From Prorocentrum cordatum (Eukaryota; Sar; Dinophyceae; Prorocentrales; Prorocentraceae), in contig CAUYUJ010015498.1 in NCBI GenBank assembly GCA_963575745.1, positions 191,310 to 255,309 on the forward strand: a stretch of 64,000 nt of DNA, given 5' to 3'. The position numbers were made by a program, and so were the translations under genes. Numbering within the stretch: the first letter of the stretch is position 1; each line of letters begins with the position of its first letter. The notes beneath the pieces are model-generated. The model was not told where the DNA came from, made no database searches, and saw only the letters and a program-made list of their open reading frames with translations. Shown here piece by piece: positions 21,633 through 31,639 of the stretch.

Positions 21633-21695
21633 CACTGTAAAAACAAAATTCTGGCGCTCCGCATGAATTCCTGGATTCGCGCAAGAACAGGAAAC
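21633..21695. mobile_element. Palindrome element family B, left-arm fragment
   Basis: TTCTGGCGCTCCGCATGAAT then TTCCTGGATTCGCGC matches the left arm of family B. No right arm is visible downstream. Confidence 0.45.
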
Positions 21696-21949
21696 CCTCC
21701 GCCGGCCAACACACCCCAGATCAGAAGATCACCGGGGGTACCCTCCCTCAGAAAATGTACAAGTGAGAGGCCAGCAAAAACACGAAGGCCATTAGGGCAC
21801 CCTCCCCGAACCGACCTGACTGTCACCCATCTATTGGTAGTGCTTTGCGCATCCGAAGCTACTCTCGCATTGGGTAGCCTAGGGATAGCTAAGTTCGCGC
21901 TTCACGCTGCGCGAGGCGCGGAAGAAGCTCGCGCTCTCGCGCCGCCCCC

Positions 21950-22000
21950 TATCCTCCTCCTCCTCCTCCTCCTCCTCCTCCTCCTCCTCTTCCTCCTCGT
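21950..22000 (+). repeat. (CCT)n tract
   Basis: About 15 CCT units with one CTT, in otherwise unique GC-rich sequence. Confidence 0.85.
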
Positions 22001-22214
22001 ATCCCCCCGAGGGCGAGTGGTGACGACGGGGGGAGGGGAAAAGAGGATGAGGCATCGCGGGCTGCGAAGCGAGAGCCGCGAATCACTCTAGGTGGCGACC
22101 TTCAAATCGATGGGTGGCGGGGGTAGGGTTCAGACTGCGCCACGCGCTCGGCAAGTTCCGAACCTTGCCCCCGCCGCCCATCGAGTTACCCGAGATCGTG
22201 GATCGGCAGGGTTG

Positions 22215-22965
22215 AATGGGCTCAGGGACACACAAACTAATAGACACAAATCCCAAGAGTCCTCATCTGTTCCAATCTTCTCTGCAGCTTCGTCTCCCCC
22301 CACGTCTCATATTCTCCCATCTTTTCCCTGGAATTGTCCTCCTCCTCCTCCTCCTCCACCTCCTCCTCCCCCTCCTCCACCACCTCCTCGTCCTCCTCCA
22401 TTCCTTTTCCTGGTACCAAATTTCTCCCTGTCGCACCCCGAGGCAAGTTTTTAGGGCGGGCCAGGCGTTTCGCCTGAGACATCCTCACCACGTATGACCC
22501 TGAAGCTTCAAACTTGGCAAGAGGTTCACAGATGGAGGGCGGGTCGCTTTCAAAATGTGGTTCTGGCCTTAGAGCCGCGCACATTCGTTTTTAACATTTG
22601 CAAGAGCGCCGCGCACATTCGCTTTGAACCATTGCAAGGGTTTCACGGATTGAGGGCGGTTCCACTTCAAAATGTGGCTCTCGGCTTTGCGCCGCGCACA
22701 TGTGTTTCAAACACTTGCAAGGGTTTCACGGATTATCATGATGAAAGACAGTTCCAGCAATCATGTTTTTTGGTGAGATTCAGGACTATGAGGGCGCAAC
22801 AGTTACGTTCATTTGCGGCGCTCAAATCCCAATAATGGCGTTCTGGCACGATCCAGGATCGTCAAAACGCAACAGTCAAGTTGATCCGTGGCGTTGGAAT
22901 CCCGAGGACAATGCTTTGGCATGTTTCAGGGTCTTCAAACGGTTGTCTTCCAACGAGGCAGTTCC
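22215..22965 (+). repeat. Dispersed repeat family E with CCT insert
   Basis: CAGGGACACACAAA (22220) leads to a CCT tract (22336-22410). Then come the family E landmarks: CCCTGTCGCACCCCGAGG, GGGCCAGGCGTTTCGCCTGA, CACCACG.ATGA.CCTGAAGCTTC, and three ~70 bp internal units with GGCGG..C.CTTTCAAAATGTGG and GCCGCGCACATTCG. The 3' part (ATGGCGTTCTGGC.CGAT, GTCAAAACGCAACAGTCA, GGTTGTCTTCCAA) matches 47165-47360. Confidence 0.75.
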
Positions 22966-23054
22966 CCGAATGGAAGTGAACCGTTGTATAGGGCCTGTGC
23001 AGAGGGAGCTTGGAGGGAGGGTGTATTCCAACATCGTTGATGACTCTTGGGTTT

Positions 23055-23865
23055 ATCCTCCTCCTCCTCCTCCTCCTCCTCCTCCTCCTGCTGCGACGCG
23101 CGAGCAGCGAAGAGCTTCGCGCCCCCGCGGCGGCCCGTTTGGCCCCCCCGCGGGGGGGGGCGCGCCGCGGAGAGGCGGGCCGGCTGCAGCGGCAGCTTGG
23201 CGGCACCCGCGTGGCGCGCCGCCGCGTGCGCGGGCTCGGCGGGGGGCATGCCTGAAGGGGGTCGGGGGCGGAGGAGGGGGAGGAGGAGGAGGAGGAGGAG
23301 GAGGAGGAGGAGGAGGAGGAGGAGGAGGAGGAGGAGGAGGAGGAGGAGGAGGAGGAGGAGGAGGAGGAGGAGGCGGAGGAGGAGGGAGGAGGGCGGAGGA
23401 GGCGGCGGAGGAGGAGGAGGAGGAGAAGAGAGAGGAGGCGGCGGAGGAGGCAGGGAGGGACGGGGAGGTGAGGGGGGCGGAGGAGGGGAGGGATGGGGAG
23501 GGGAGGTCAGTGGGGCGAAGGAGGGGAGGGATGGAGAGGGGACGGGAGGGGGTTCGGGAGAAGGTGGGGGGAGGAGGCGGCGGAGGACGAGAATGCAGGA
23601 GCCACCGTCCAGTGTCTCCTCCTCCTCCTCCTCGTCTTCCCCGTCCCTCCGCCTCCTCCTCACTCCTCCTCCTCCTCCTCCTCCTCCTCCTCCTCCTCCT
23701 CCTCCTCCTCCTCCTCCTCGGCGGGGGGGTACTGCCAGAAGAGGGTCGGGCGGGGAAGGGGGCGAGGAGGAGGACGACGACGAGGAGGAGGACGATGATG
23801 AGGAGGAGGAGGAGGAGAAGGAGGACGAGGAGGAGAAGGGGAACGGGGACCACACAAACACCCTC
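23055..23865. repeat. Alternating CCT and GGA arrays
   Basis: CCT units at 23058-23088, GGA units at 23265-23470, CCT at 23618-23720 and GGA/GAC at 23765-23845. The alternation puts complementary triplet arrays in inverted orientation. Large Gly-, Arg- and Ser-rich frames arise in all six frames and are artefacts. Confidence 0.85.
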
Positions 23866-23984
23866 GCGTCATGAGGCTACACCGGCGTTTCTTTGTTATG
23901 TGCTCGGCCTCTCTGGGACCGTTCTGCGCCGAAAGACAATGAAACACCGGCTCAGAACGGCTCAGAACGAAAAGCTGGTCTCAC

Positions 23985-24082
23985 GCACAAACGCACGCAC
24001 GCACGCACGCACGCACCCACAAACGCACAAACGCACGCACGCACGCGCACGTATGCACGCACACGCGCACGCGCGCGCACAA

Positions 24083-24116
<34 letters not shown>

Positions 24117-24640
24117 GCGCGCGCACACGCGCACGCGCGAACACGCCGCACACGCACGCGCACACGTGCGCACGCACACGCACAAACACGCGCGCACACA
24201 CACACACGCACACCCGCATTCACGCACACACGCAGACACGCGCATACGGACACACGCACTCACGCACACACAAATACACACACACACACGCAAACACACA
24301 AACACATACACACAAACACATGCAAACACACAACCACACACAAACACGCACACAAACACGCACAAAAACAAACACACAAACAAACACACACACACGCACG
24401 CACGCACGCACGCACGCACGCACCCCCCCCCACACACACACGTACTTACACTTGCACTTGCACTTGCACTTGCACTTGCACTTGCACTTGCACTTGCACT
24501 TGCACTTGCACTTGCACTTGCACTTAACCTTACAATTACAATTACAACTACGCTTACACGTACACTTACACTTACACTTACACTTACACGTACACTTACA
24601 CTTACACTTACACTTGCACTTACACTTACATACACACACG
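23985..24640 (+). repeat. (CA)n array with CACTTG hexamers
   Basis: CA and CACG units to about 24440, then about 12 copies of CACTTG (24450-24522), then TTACAC-type units. The His/Thr (plus) and Cys/Val (minus) frames are repeat products. Confidence 0.9.
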
Positions 24641-24645
24641 CGCGC

Positions 24646-24666
24646 CCGTAGCCATGTTGGCTCATG
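24646..24666 (+). other. Spliced-leader-like site 1
   Basis: CCGTAGCCATGTTGGCTCATG differs at two positions from the conserved dinoflagellate spliced-leader exon core. It sits exactly at the 3' end of a CA array and just before a coding-like stretch. Genomic leader relics are known in dinoflagellates, where processed mRNAs re-enter the genome. The base before the core is C, which is not one of the usual T, A or G. The assignment is inference. Confidence 0.45.
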
Positions 24667-25825
24667 CTTGTCCGTAGGCCCCCTGCTCCTGGACCTTGTC
24701 CCTCGGCGTACCCTGCGACCCCAGTCCTGCGGGGCAACGCGGCGGGCGTGTGGGACGTGGGGGGTGGGGATTTTGGCTCGGATCGCGTGATGGCGTCGGG
24801 GGGCCGCCCTGCGTGGTGGAGGCCTGTGCGCGCGCGGGAGACTGCGCAGCTCGGCGCGTCGGCGGCTCGGCGGGCGGCCCGCCGCCGGGCGCAGCTGGCC
24901 TGCGAGGCAGGCTTACGGCGTGCGTGGGCGGACCTGGGCGCTGCGCCGCCGGGCTCATGAGTGACCGCGAGCGGGCAGCACGCCCAACACTGTCGCTGGG
25001 GCGTTTGCGGCGCAGGCGCAACGCCGCGTGCGCCTCGCGGCTTCACGCAGGCCACCGACGAGGAGCTCAAGTGGGCTGCTGCAGGGCCCCGCCTTGGAGC
25101 GGCCCTCGGCTATGAACCATTCTGCGTGGATGCCACGGGGTACGTGGCGGAGGTCATGATGCACGTCGACGTCCTTCCCGACGGCCCCGCCCCTGGCCAT
25201 CCCGCGGCGGCGGCGGAGGATCGGCCCAGAGGGGTGCGGGAGGCCGCCCCTCCCTTCGTGTAGCACGCGGAGGCGTGGCCAGCTGCCGAGGCTGTGCCGC
25301 GAGCGGCGGAGGAGGGCGCGGCGGACGAGGTGCGAGGCAGCCGATGGTCGTGCGGTGCCGTGGTCTGCTCATCCTGTGCGCTGGGCCCTGCCCGCGGCTG
25401 CACGCGCGGTGGGGGCCGCGACGACGCTGCAGCGGAGGGTATGCCCGCGCCGTGCACGCCGTGGCCGAGGACCCGGGAGCGGCCCCGGGGTCCTCTCCCA
25501 CGTGGAGGTGGTGAAGGACGGCCCTGACCGCACGCCGATGAACACGGTCTCGGGGGCCGTACCGATTCTTGGCGAGAAGGCTAGCGAGGGTCAGGACTCG
25601 GGCGTCCAGTTCATCGTGGACGATGCCCCTGGCTTCTGCTTGCCTGCGGCCTGGACCGCGGTTGCGGCCGCGAGGGCGCTGCGGCGGCGATCGGGCCAGC
25701 CTTTCGTGCGACGCCGTGCGGAGCTGGCAGGCGAGGCCCTGGCAGCGACGCAGCGGCTCCGCACGCTCTTCAACGCCTGGTGGGAGGTCTGGCCGTACGT
25801 CAACGACGACGCTATACCCCGCTAG
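24664..25825 (+). pseudogene. Decayed ORF after a leader-like site, unknown
   Basis: One frame from the ATG at 24664 reads to a TGA at 24958-24960. It resumes in frame with [20 protein letters not shown] and [20 protein letters not shown], reaches a TAG at 25261-25263, and resumes again with an Ala/Glu-rich stretch. A second frame carries VQFIVDDAPGFCLPAAW and LRTLFNAWWEVWPYVNDD to a TAG at 25823-25825. Third codon positions are strongly G/C, as in dinoflagellate genes. The leader-like site just upstream suggests a retroposed mRNA. No family was recognised with confidence. Confidence 0.4.
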
Positions 25826-26090
25826 CAGCGCGGGGTTCAGCTTTTTGTCCCCCCCACGGGGCCTGGAGCTGAAGGGGCCCGCCGTGGGGCCTGGGGCTGG
25901 ATGAGGCCACGGAGGGCCCTCGATCCTTGCCTCGGGGTGCTGGTGGGCGCAGCCCAAGCACGGCAGCTCGGTGGAAGCAGGCCAAGCCCCCGAGACGGCT
26001 CGGCAGGCGGCAGGCGCGTGCCGCTCGAGAGCCCTGCGCACGGCCGCGGCGAGGTGAAGACGCCCCGGGGTCGATAATGCACCAGAAGCA
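25826..26090 (+). other. GC-rich spacer, no gene
   Basis: Follows the decayed ORF and ends at the next CA array. It could be 3' untranslated sequence of the same retroposed transcript; I see nothing diagnostic. Confidence 0.3.
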
Positions 26091-26094
26091 CCGA

Positions 26095-26179
26095 AAACAC
26101 ACACACACGCAAGCACGCACGCACGCACGCACGCACCAACGCACACACACACCACACACACACGTACACACAGACACAG

Positions 26180-26213
<34 letters not shown>

Positions 26214-26634
26214 AGACGCACACATACACACACCACACACACGAACACCCTCACGCACACGCACATGCACACGGCACACGCAGACGCACGCGCACATGAA
26301 ACTACACACACGCACACACACACACACGCGGACACACGCGGACACACGCGCACACGCGCGCACGCACACACGCACAAAAGGACAAGCGAACTCACTCACA
26401 CCCACACGCACGCACGCGCACACACACAGAGACACACACACGCGCACATACGCGTCCACGCGCAAGCATACGCACACACACACACACACTCACTCACCCA
26501 CGCGCAAACACACACGCTCGCTCTCTCTCTCTCTCTCTCACACAGACACACACCCACACACACACACACGCACAGACGTGCACACAAAAACACACACACA
26601 CGCACGCACACACGCGCGCGCTCGCACGCGCACG

Positions 26635-26669
<35 letters not shown>

Positions 26670-27392
26670 GCGCGCGCACCCACACACACAGACACACAAA
26701 CACACACACAGCAACGCGCGCACGCACGCACGCACGCACCCACAAACGCACAAACGCACACACGCACGCACACACACGCAACCACAATCACACACACACA
26801 CACGCACAGACGCGCACACGCAACGCACACACACACACACGCCCGCACACATACATACATACATACACACACGCACACACACACACACGCACACACACAA
26901 ACACACACGCACGCACACGCACGAACGCGCACACACACACAACTTAACACACACACACACACACAAACACGCACGCGCATGAACACACACACACACACGC
27001 ATTCACAGACACACAGGCACACATGCACACACGCGCCCACACAGATGCCACACACATGCCGCACACACACACGAACACACACACACACACCCACATGCAC
27101 GCGCACACGCACACGCACACGGCACGCGCAGACGCACGCGCATCGGCACAGACACGCACACACACAAACACACACACACACACGCGCGCGCACGAACACT
27201 CACGCGCACACGCGCACACACGACACACGGACGCACTCACTCACACACCCACACACACTCACGCACGCGCACACGTGCACACACACGCACGCACGCCCAC
27301 GCATACGCAAACGCACGCACCCATACGCACGCACATGCGCATACACACTCACACGCACCCACACACACACACACGCAAACACGCACACACAA

Positions 27393-27425
<33 letters not shown>

Positions 27426-27432
27426 CGCGCAC
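26095..27432 (+). repeat. (CA)n/(CACG)n array, 1.3 kb
   Basis: CA dinucleotides with frequent CG, TG and AA variants and a short (CT)n run at 26519-26539. One His/Thr-rich plus frame of almost 500 codons crosses it and is not a gene. Confidence 0.9.
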
Positions 27433-27554
27433 ATTTTTTTGCGTCGGCGGCTAGGCAAGGGGCGTCTGCGCTGGCGATGGGATGCCTAAGCGGGGATGCC
27501 GTTAACATCGCAGTGTGCACCCATGCAAGAGGAAGAGAGGGGGGATGGCGCGGC

Positions 27555-27682
27555 CGAACACACGCACACACACGCACACACACACACACACGCACACGCA
27601 CACGCACACACACACACATGTACACACACACACGCAAGCACACACACACACACACACGCACACACACACACACACACACGCA

Positions 27683-27714
<32 letters not shown>

Positions 27715-27750
27715 CGCAAGCACACACACACACACACACGCAAGCACACC
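27555..27750 (+). repeat. (CA)n array
   Basis: CA/CACG units. It is separated from the 1.3 kb array by a short unique stretch and ends immediately before the second leader-like site. Confidence 0.9.
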
Positions 27751-27751
27751 A

Positions 27752-27773
27752 TCCGTAGCCATGCTTGCTCAAG
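27752..27773 (+). other. Spliced-leader-like site 2
   Basis: A 22 nt match with three differences from the dinoflagellate spliced-leader exon: it starts TCCGTAGCCAT, ends GCTCAAG, and the middle TTTGG is replaced. The leading T is allowed. Like the site at 24646 it directly follows a CA array, so a shared repeat origin is the main alternative. Confidence 0.45.
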
Positions 27774-27894
27774 TCTGCCTGGGCGCCCAGGCGGGCGCCG
27801 CGCCGTGCCTCTCTCCTGCTGCTTCTGCTGTCCTCTGCAGTCGCGCCTGCTGTCTCGGCCTCTTCTTGTGTGCGTTGTCGATGTTGCACTGATC

Positions 27895-28055
27895 TTAAGT
27901 CGGGCCTGTCCCCCTACAGGGAGATTTTCGACGAAAAATAAAAGAATATTCAAAAAATACTCCAAGATGGTCAACAAATACTTTAAAAATTGTCACCAGA
28001 CTATTTTTCGACTATTTTTGAATATTCCTCCTGTAGAGGGACGGGCCCGACTTAA
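27895..28055. mobile_element. AT-rich foldback bounded by TTAA
   Basis: TTAA at 27895-27898 is followed by GTCGGGCCTGTCCCCCTACA. The right end is the inverse (CTGTAGAGGGACGGGCCCGAC), followed by TTAA at 28052-28055. The interior is A/T-rich with GAATATTC on both arms. A TTAA target duplication is the mark of piggyBac-type elements, but the palindrome alone could also create it. Single copy here. Confidence 0.55.
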
Positions 28056-28175
28056 CACCGATCATGCATATGATTGCCCATCACTCCACCTGTCCCTTCC
28101 TTGCCGCTCCGCAGTCGACGGAGATACTGACTTGGCCTGCCTTCCTCAAGCGATCTCAGGGCTCTTGCATGCTCT

Positions 28176-28433
28176 GTGCAGCCTTCTGATTCCTTCAGGA
28201 TGTGGATCGGTGGAGGTGGGGAAGCGAAGGAACGACTTCACGGTGCTTGCACGCTTGTCGCTCAGCTGGTGCGTTCTGTGACTGACGGGGTGGCACGGCA
28301 CAACTTGGCGCCGCCTCGCTTCCTTGTCAACGTCGCGGTTTTGGGGGAGGTCATGAGTCATGGCTTACAAAGGGGTGGGAGGTATCTCGTCTTCCCGTTC
28401 CGCCGCTCCTGGCCTACCATGCCCACTGCTTAG
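28176..28433 (+). CDS. Short open frame, unknown, doubtful
   Basis: A frame of 85 codons has a protein-like patch (TLVAQLVRSVTDGVARHN, FLVNVAVLGEVMSHGL). There is no recognised family and no supporting start context. The opposite-strand frame is nearly as long, so this may be chance. Confidence 0.15.
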   Translation: MQPSDSFRMWIGGGGEAKERLHGACTLVAQLVRSVTDGVARHNLAPPRFLVNVAVLGEVMSHGLQRGGRYLVFPFRRSWPTMPTA

Positions 28434-28714
28434 CAGCTATACAGCTTCGTTCAGAGGGAAGGGCACGTCTCAATGCCCGAGTAAATGTCGGTGAGCCCGT
28501 GACGTATGCTCTCACCGGGCAGTGTGGCTTTGGCAGGCTCTCTCGCTCCACACCTTTTTCCATCAGGGTGCGCGTTGCCGCATGCCTGTCTCGTGTCCGC
28601 GTCCGCGCGGGCAGCCTGACGCTTCGGGCCCGTGCGATCCAGCAGAATGCCCAAGAAAAAAGAAGGGAGAGGACCTCCTCCCCTCCGTCTCCTCCCCGAT
28701 AGCTTTGAACAATA

Positions 28715-28905
28715 AAAAACGCTGTAGATATAAACTTTGGGCGCTCCGCGCGGATCTCTTGCATCTGCGCCGAACCCCCCCCTCCTGGCGCGCCGGCGCG
28801 CGGAGCGCGCCAGCGGTGCTGGAGGCGCCGCCGGGGGGGGCCCAGCGCGGATCCAAGCAATCCGCGCGGAGCGCCCAATGCTGATGCTTATGGCGCTCTT
28901 TTCCG
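28715..28905. mobile_element. Palindrome element family B, copy 4
   Basis: GGGCGCTCCGCGCGGATCTC on the left and GATCCAAGCAATCCGCGCGG...GCGCCC on the right, with ATATAAAC / GCTTATGGCGC outer arms and a GCGCGC-rich centre. It is interrupted by C and G runs. Confidence 0.7.
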
Positions 28906-29270
28906 TCGACGACTGCCGCTGCCGCCGTCGCCGACGACGACAGCGACGGCGGCAGCGGATGCGGCGACGGCCAGGACGGCACCGACGGGCGGTTGTGGCG
29001 GCGGCGTCCAGCCGCCGCGGCGGCGGCGCCCCCCTGCGGCTCGGAGGGGCCTGCGGGCTCCGCCCCGTCGGGCACGCCGGGGCGCAGGCGGCTGGAGGGG
29101 GCGGCCCACTCGGAGGCCTCCCAGCTGGGGTGGGAGCAGGTGGGGTCGGAGGATCGCGTCGCACCGTCGAGGCATGGCCGATGCATCAACGATGTATCGG
29201 CGAAGTTGCGCGACGCCTGGGCGACGTCGGCGTAGAGAGAGAAACTTATGGGGCTCCACGCCGAGTCGGG
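28905..29270. other. GC-rich sequence, no gene
   Basis: CCG/CGA-rich composition with Arg/Ala/Gly frames in both directions. I see nothing else. Confidence 0.4.
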
Positions 29271-29274
29271 GATC

Positions 29275-29420
29275 TACGGGCCCAGGGTCCATCCAGACCT
29301 GGGTCGGTCAGGCCATACAGGATCCTGCGCCCGAGCGCGGGCCAGAGTGCCCCTGGCGTTGCAGGATCCTGCAAGATCAGGCGCTCTGACTGACCCCCGT
29401 TTGCACTGACCCCCGTCTCT
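29275..29420 (+). repeat. Dispersed repeat family F, copy 2
   Basis: Shares CCAGACC.GGGTC, CAGGATCCTGCAAGATC, GGCGCTCTG and TTTGCACTGACCCCCGTCTC with 9520-9702. Confidence 0.65.
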
Positions 29421-29427
29421 TCGACTG

Positions 29428-29597
29428 CTCGCAAGAGTGACCCTGGGAAAGAGTAACCTTTGGTGCGCGACTTTTTGGGGGCCGCGGGGGGACCAAACCT
29501 GGGCGCGCAAGCAGCTGCTACTGCCTGGTATTTAGCCGTCTGGGGGCCCATCTGTGCCCGCACCAAAGGTCACTCCGGCGAAAGGTCACTCTTACGT
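29428..29597. mobile_element. Foldback MITE, family G copy 2
   Basis: Left arm GCAAGAGTGACCCTGGGAAA then AACCTTTGGTGCG. The right arm is inverted: CGCACCAAAGGTCACTCC then AAAGGTCACTCTTAC. The ~39 bp terminal inverted repeats and the interior GGGGGCCGCGGGGG match the copy at 21052. Confidence 0.7.
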
Positions 29598-29809
29598 CTA
29601 ATCGATCTCTTTCGGACGCCCGAAATGGGTACCGAAAAGATGGGCACAATGCCCAACAACAACCGTTGTCCAAAGCCCACGGCGGCCGCTGCTGGGCAGG
29701 CGGCCTTCTGCCTCCAGGGGACCACGCCCGCGGCGACGCCGACAGGGAGCCATGCTCAAAACGAGCAAGACATGCTGCTGGTCTTTGTGCCCATTTTGTC
29801 CGTACCCTA

Positions 29810-29919
29810 GGGGTCCCAAAAATATACACCACCACCACCTCCCTCCCCGCCTCCCTCTCGCTGGAAAGGAGAGAAAGGAAGAATCGACGTGGTGGTGGTG
29901 TATATTCTTTGGGTCCCCA
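29810..29919. mobile_element. CACCACCAC foldback, family H copy 1
   Basis: Begins GGGGTCCCAAAAATATACAC followed by CACCACCAC, and ends with the inverse GTGGTGGTGTATATTCTTTG..GGTCCCC: ~30 bp terminal inverted repeats in a 110 bp unit. The centre CCTCTCGCTGGAAAGGAGAG is shared with the copy at 56686. TACCC lies on both flanks and could be a target duplication. Confidence 0.7.
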
Positions 29920-29967
29920 TACCCACTTGGATCGTCCCGATCTCCTGAGCCCCGATCGAGTCGGAGA

Positions 29968-30175
29968 TCTGCTAACCCGGGTCAATCAGATCCAGGTCAG
30001 CAGGAAACCCACAAACTGTAACGCAGGAAAAAAACCTGCAACGCAGGTCTTCGCAAACCCGGGTCAGCCCATGGGCGCGGCCGCCTCGCGGCTACGAGCG
30101 GCCAGAGGGGGTCTTCGCAAGATCCTGCAGGACCCGGTGCCCTGGCTGACCCCCGCTTTGCATCGACCCGCGTCT
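29968..30175 (+). repeat. Dispersed repeat family F, copy 3
   Basis: AACCCGGGTCAATCAGA, AAGATCCTGCAGGACC, GGCTGACCCCCGCTTTGCAT and GACCCGCGTCTC correspond to family F, with an insertion in the middle. Confidence 0.55.
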
Positions 30176-30469
30176 CTCCCGGGCTCCGAGCGAGCCGCAT
30201 CGCCGATGCACCCGAGGTGGGGCGCGATCGTCCGAGCCCAGCCGCTCCGACCCCGTCCGAGCAGCCTGGGCCCCGCGGGCCGGGGGGGGAGGGGGCGTCG
30301 GGCCCGCCCCTGCTCCCAAGGGGGGGGGGCGCCCTCGAGCCAGCAGGGGGGCGGGGGGCGGGCGACGACGCCCGCCAAGCAGGCCGGCGGCGCAGGCGAT
30401 GACGACGGCCGCGCAGGATGGAGGGGAAGGCGACGACGACGGCGCCGACGGCGGCGGCGGCTGCCTGTC

Positions 30470-30663
30470 TCGCTCTCCCTCTCGCTCTCTCTCTCTCTCT
30501 CGCTCTCTCACTCTTTCCATCTGCCTCTTTCGTTGTGTCCGCCTCTGTGTCTCTCTCTCTCTCTCTCGCTCTGTCTCTGTCTCTGTCTCTCTCTTTCTCC
30601 CTCTCTCTTTTTCCATTTCTGTCTCTCTGTCTCTCTGTCTCTCTGTCTCTCTGTCTCTCTGTC

Positions 30664-30754
<91 letters not shown>

Positions 30755-30792
30755 TTCTCTTTCTCTCTCCCTCTCTCTGTCTCTTTCCCCAG
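30470..30792 (+). repeat. (CT)n/(CTGT)n array
   Basis: CT units, then CTGTCT hexamers, then about 24 CTGT tetramers, then CT again. The long Ser/Leu/Val-rich frames crossing it are artefacts. Confidence 0.9.
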
Positions 30793-30824
30793 TCTCGGCT
30801 CGAGTGTTTTGCTCAGAGCGAGCC

Positions 30825-31262
30825 TAGACGCCAAGCGCCCCGCATCCATCCTGGGCCTCTCGAAACTGGAGACGGCCTATACCAGGCCGTGCCAGATTGG
30901 CTTCACATCCATTTTTTCAGTACACGCGCGTGCAATGGCCCCGAAAGGTTGTCGCAGTGCGCCCTCTGCACCACGGCAGCGCAAGTTCTCCAGGCGACCT
31001 AAACACATCGACGGGACACACGCCTCAATCGGAAGGGACTCTGCGCCGCCACATTCCAGAGCAGTGGTGGTGTCGACCAGGCAGGTCGCTGCATACAACG
31101 AGTTCGCTCACAAACATCTCGCCGATCTCGACACAGTTTACCACCAGCTGCACTCCGACCCACGTAGACTCAGGGACTGGGAATGTGCATGGAAAACAAA
31201 ATCGCCTACGCCATGCTACACTAACTCCTGCACGCAAACAAAGAAAGGCCTTCAACCTTGAC
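30825..31262 (+). CDS. Possible exon remnant, unknown
   Basis: Downstream of the CTGT array one frame has a normal amino-acid mix, including AAYNEFAHKHLADLDTVYHQ and SDPRRLRDWECAWKTK, and ends at a TGA at 31259-31261. A candidate ATG is at 30934. The open frame extends upstream through the array, but that part cannot be coding. No family was recognised. Confidence 0.3.
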
Positions 31263-31639
31263 CCACCACCAGTAGGGGCAACGGTCGACGCCGATGCCCA
31301 CCAGGGCAAAGGCAGAGCCCCTTCTCATCAATCTGGATGCGCACCATTGGGCCGCCCCTGCTGCCACCACGCCCGTCAGAGAGGGCGGCGGGACGTCGTG
31401 CGCCAGCAGCATGTCATTCCAAGCGCTGGAGGCAGGCGAGTGCCTGCCACGGCATACCCGCACACGAGACAAACCTTTAGCGCTCGAAGTCCCGGAAGCC
31501 ATCAACACACACACACACACAACCCAAGGAAATCCCACCAACTCTCTGGGCGCAGGTCTAGGAAACTTTTCTCTTCCAGCCCCCTTTTTCATCCTTCGGG
31601 GAACGGTTCACCCCTTCCCGTTCCCCCCCCCCCTGGACT

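Noticed and set aside
22763-24790. 675-codon plus-strand frame
   Set aside because: It spans family E, GGA/CCT arrays and the CA array. The composition is pure repeat product (Gly, Arg, His/Thr runs).
24900-25240. tRNA 2'-phosphotransferase (Tpt1/KptA)-like N-terminus
   Set aside because: A loose resemblance of the EELKWAA...DATGYV stretch was not backed by the later catalytic motifs.
26265-27758. 497-codon His/Thr-rich frame
   Set aside because: It is a translation of the CA array.
29666-31261. 531-codon plus-strand frame
   Set aside because: Most of it is translation of repeat family F and the CT/CTGT array. Only the last ~140 codons look protein-like, and they are listed separately.
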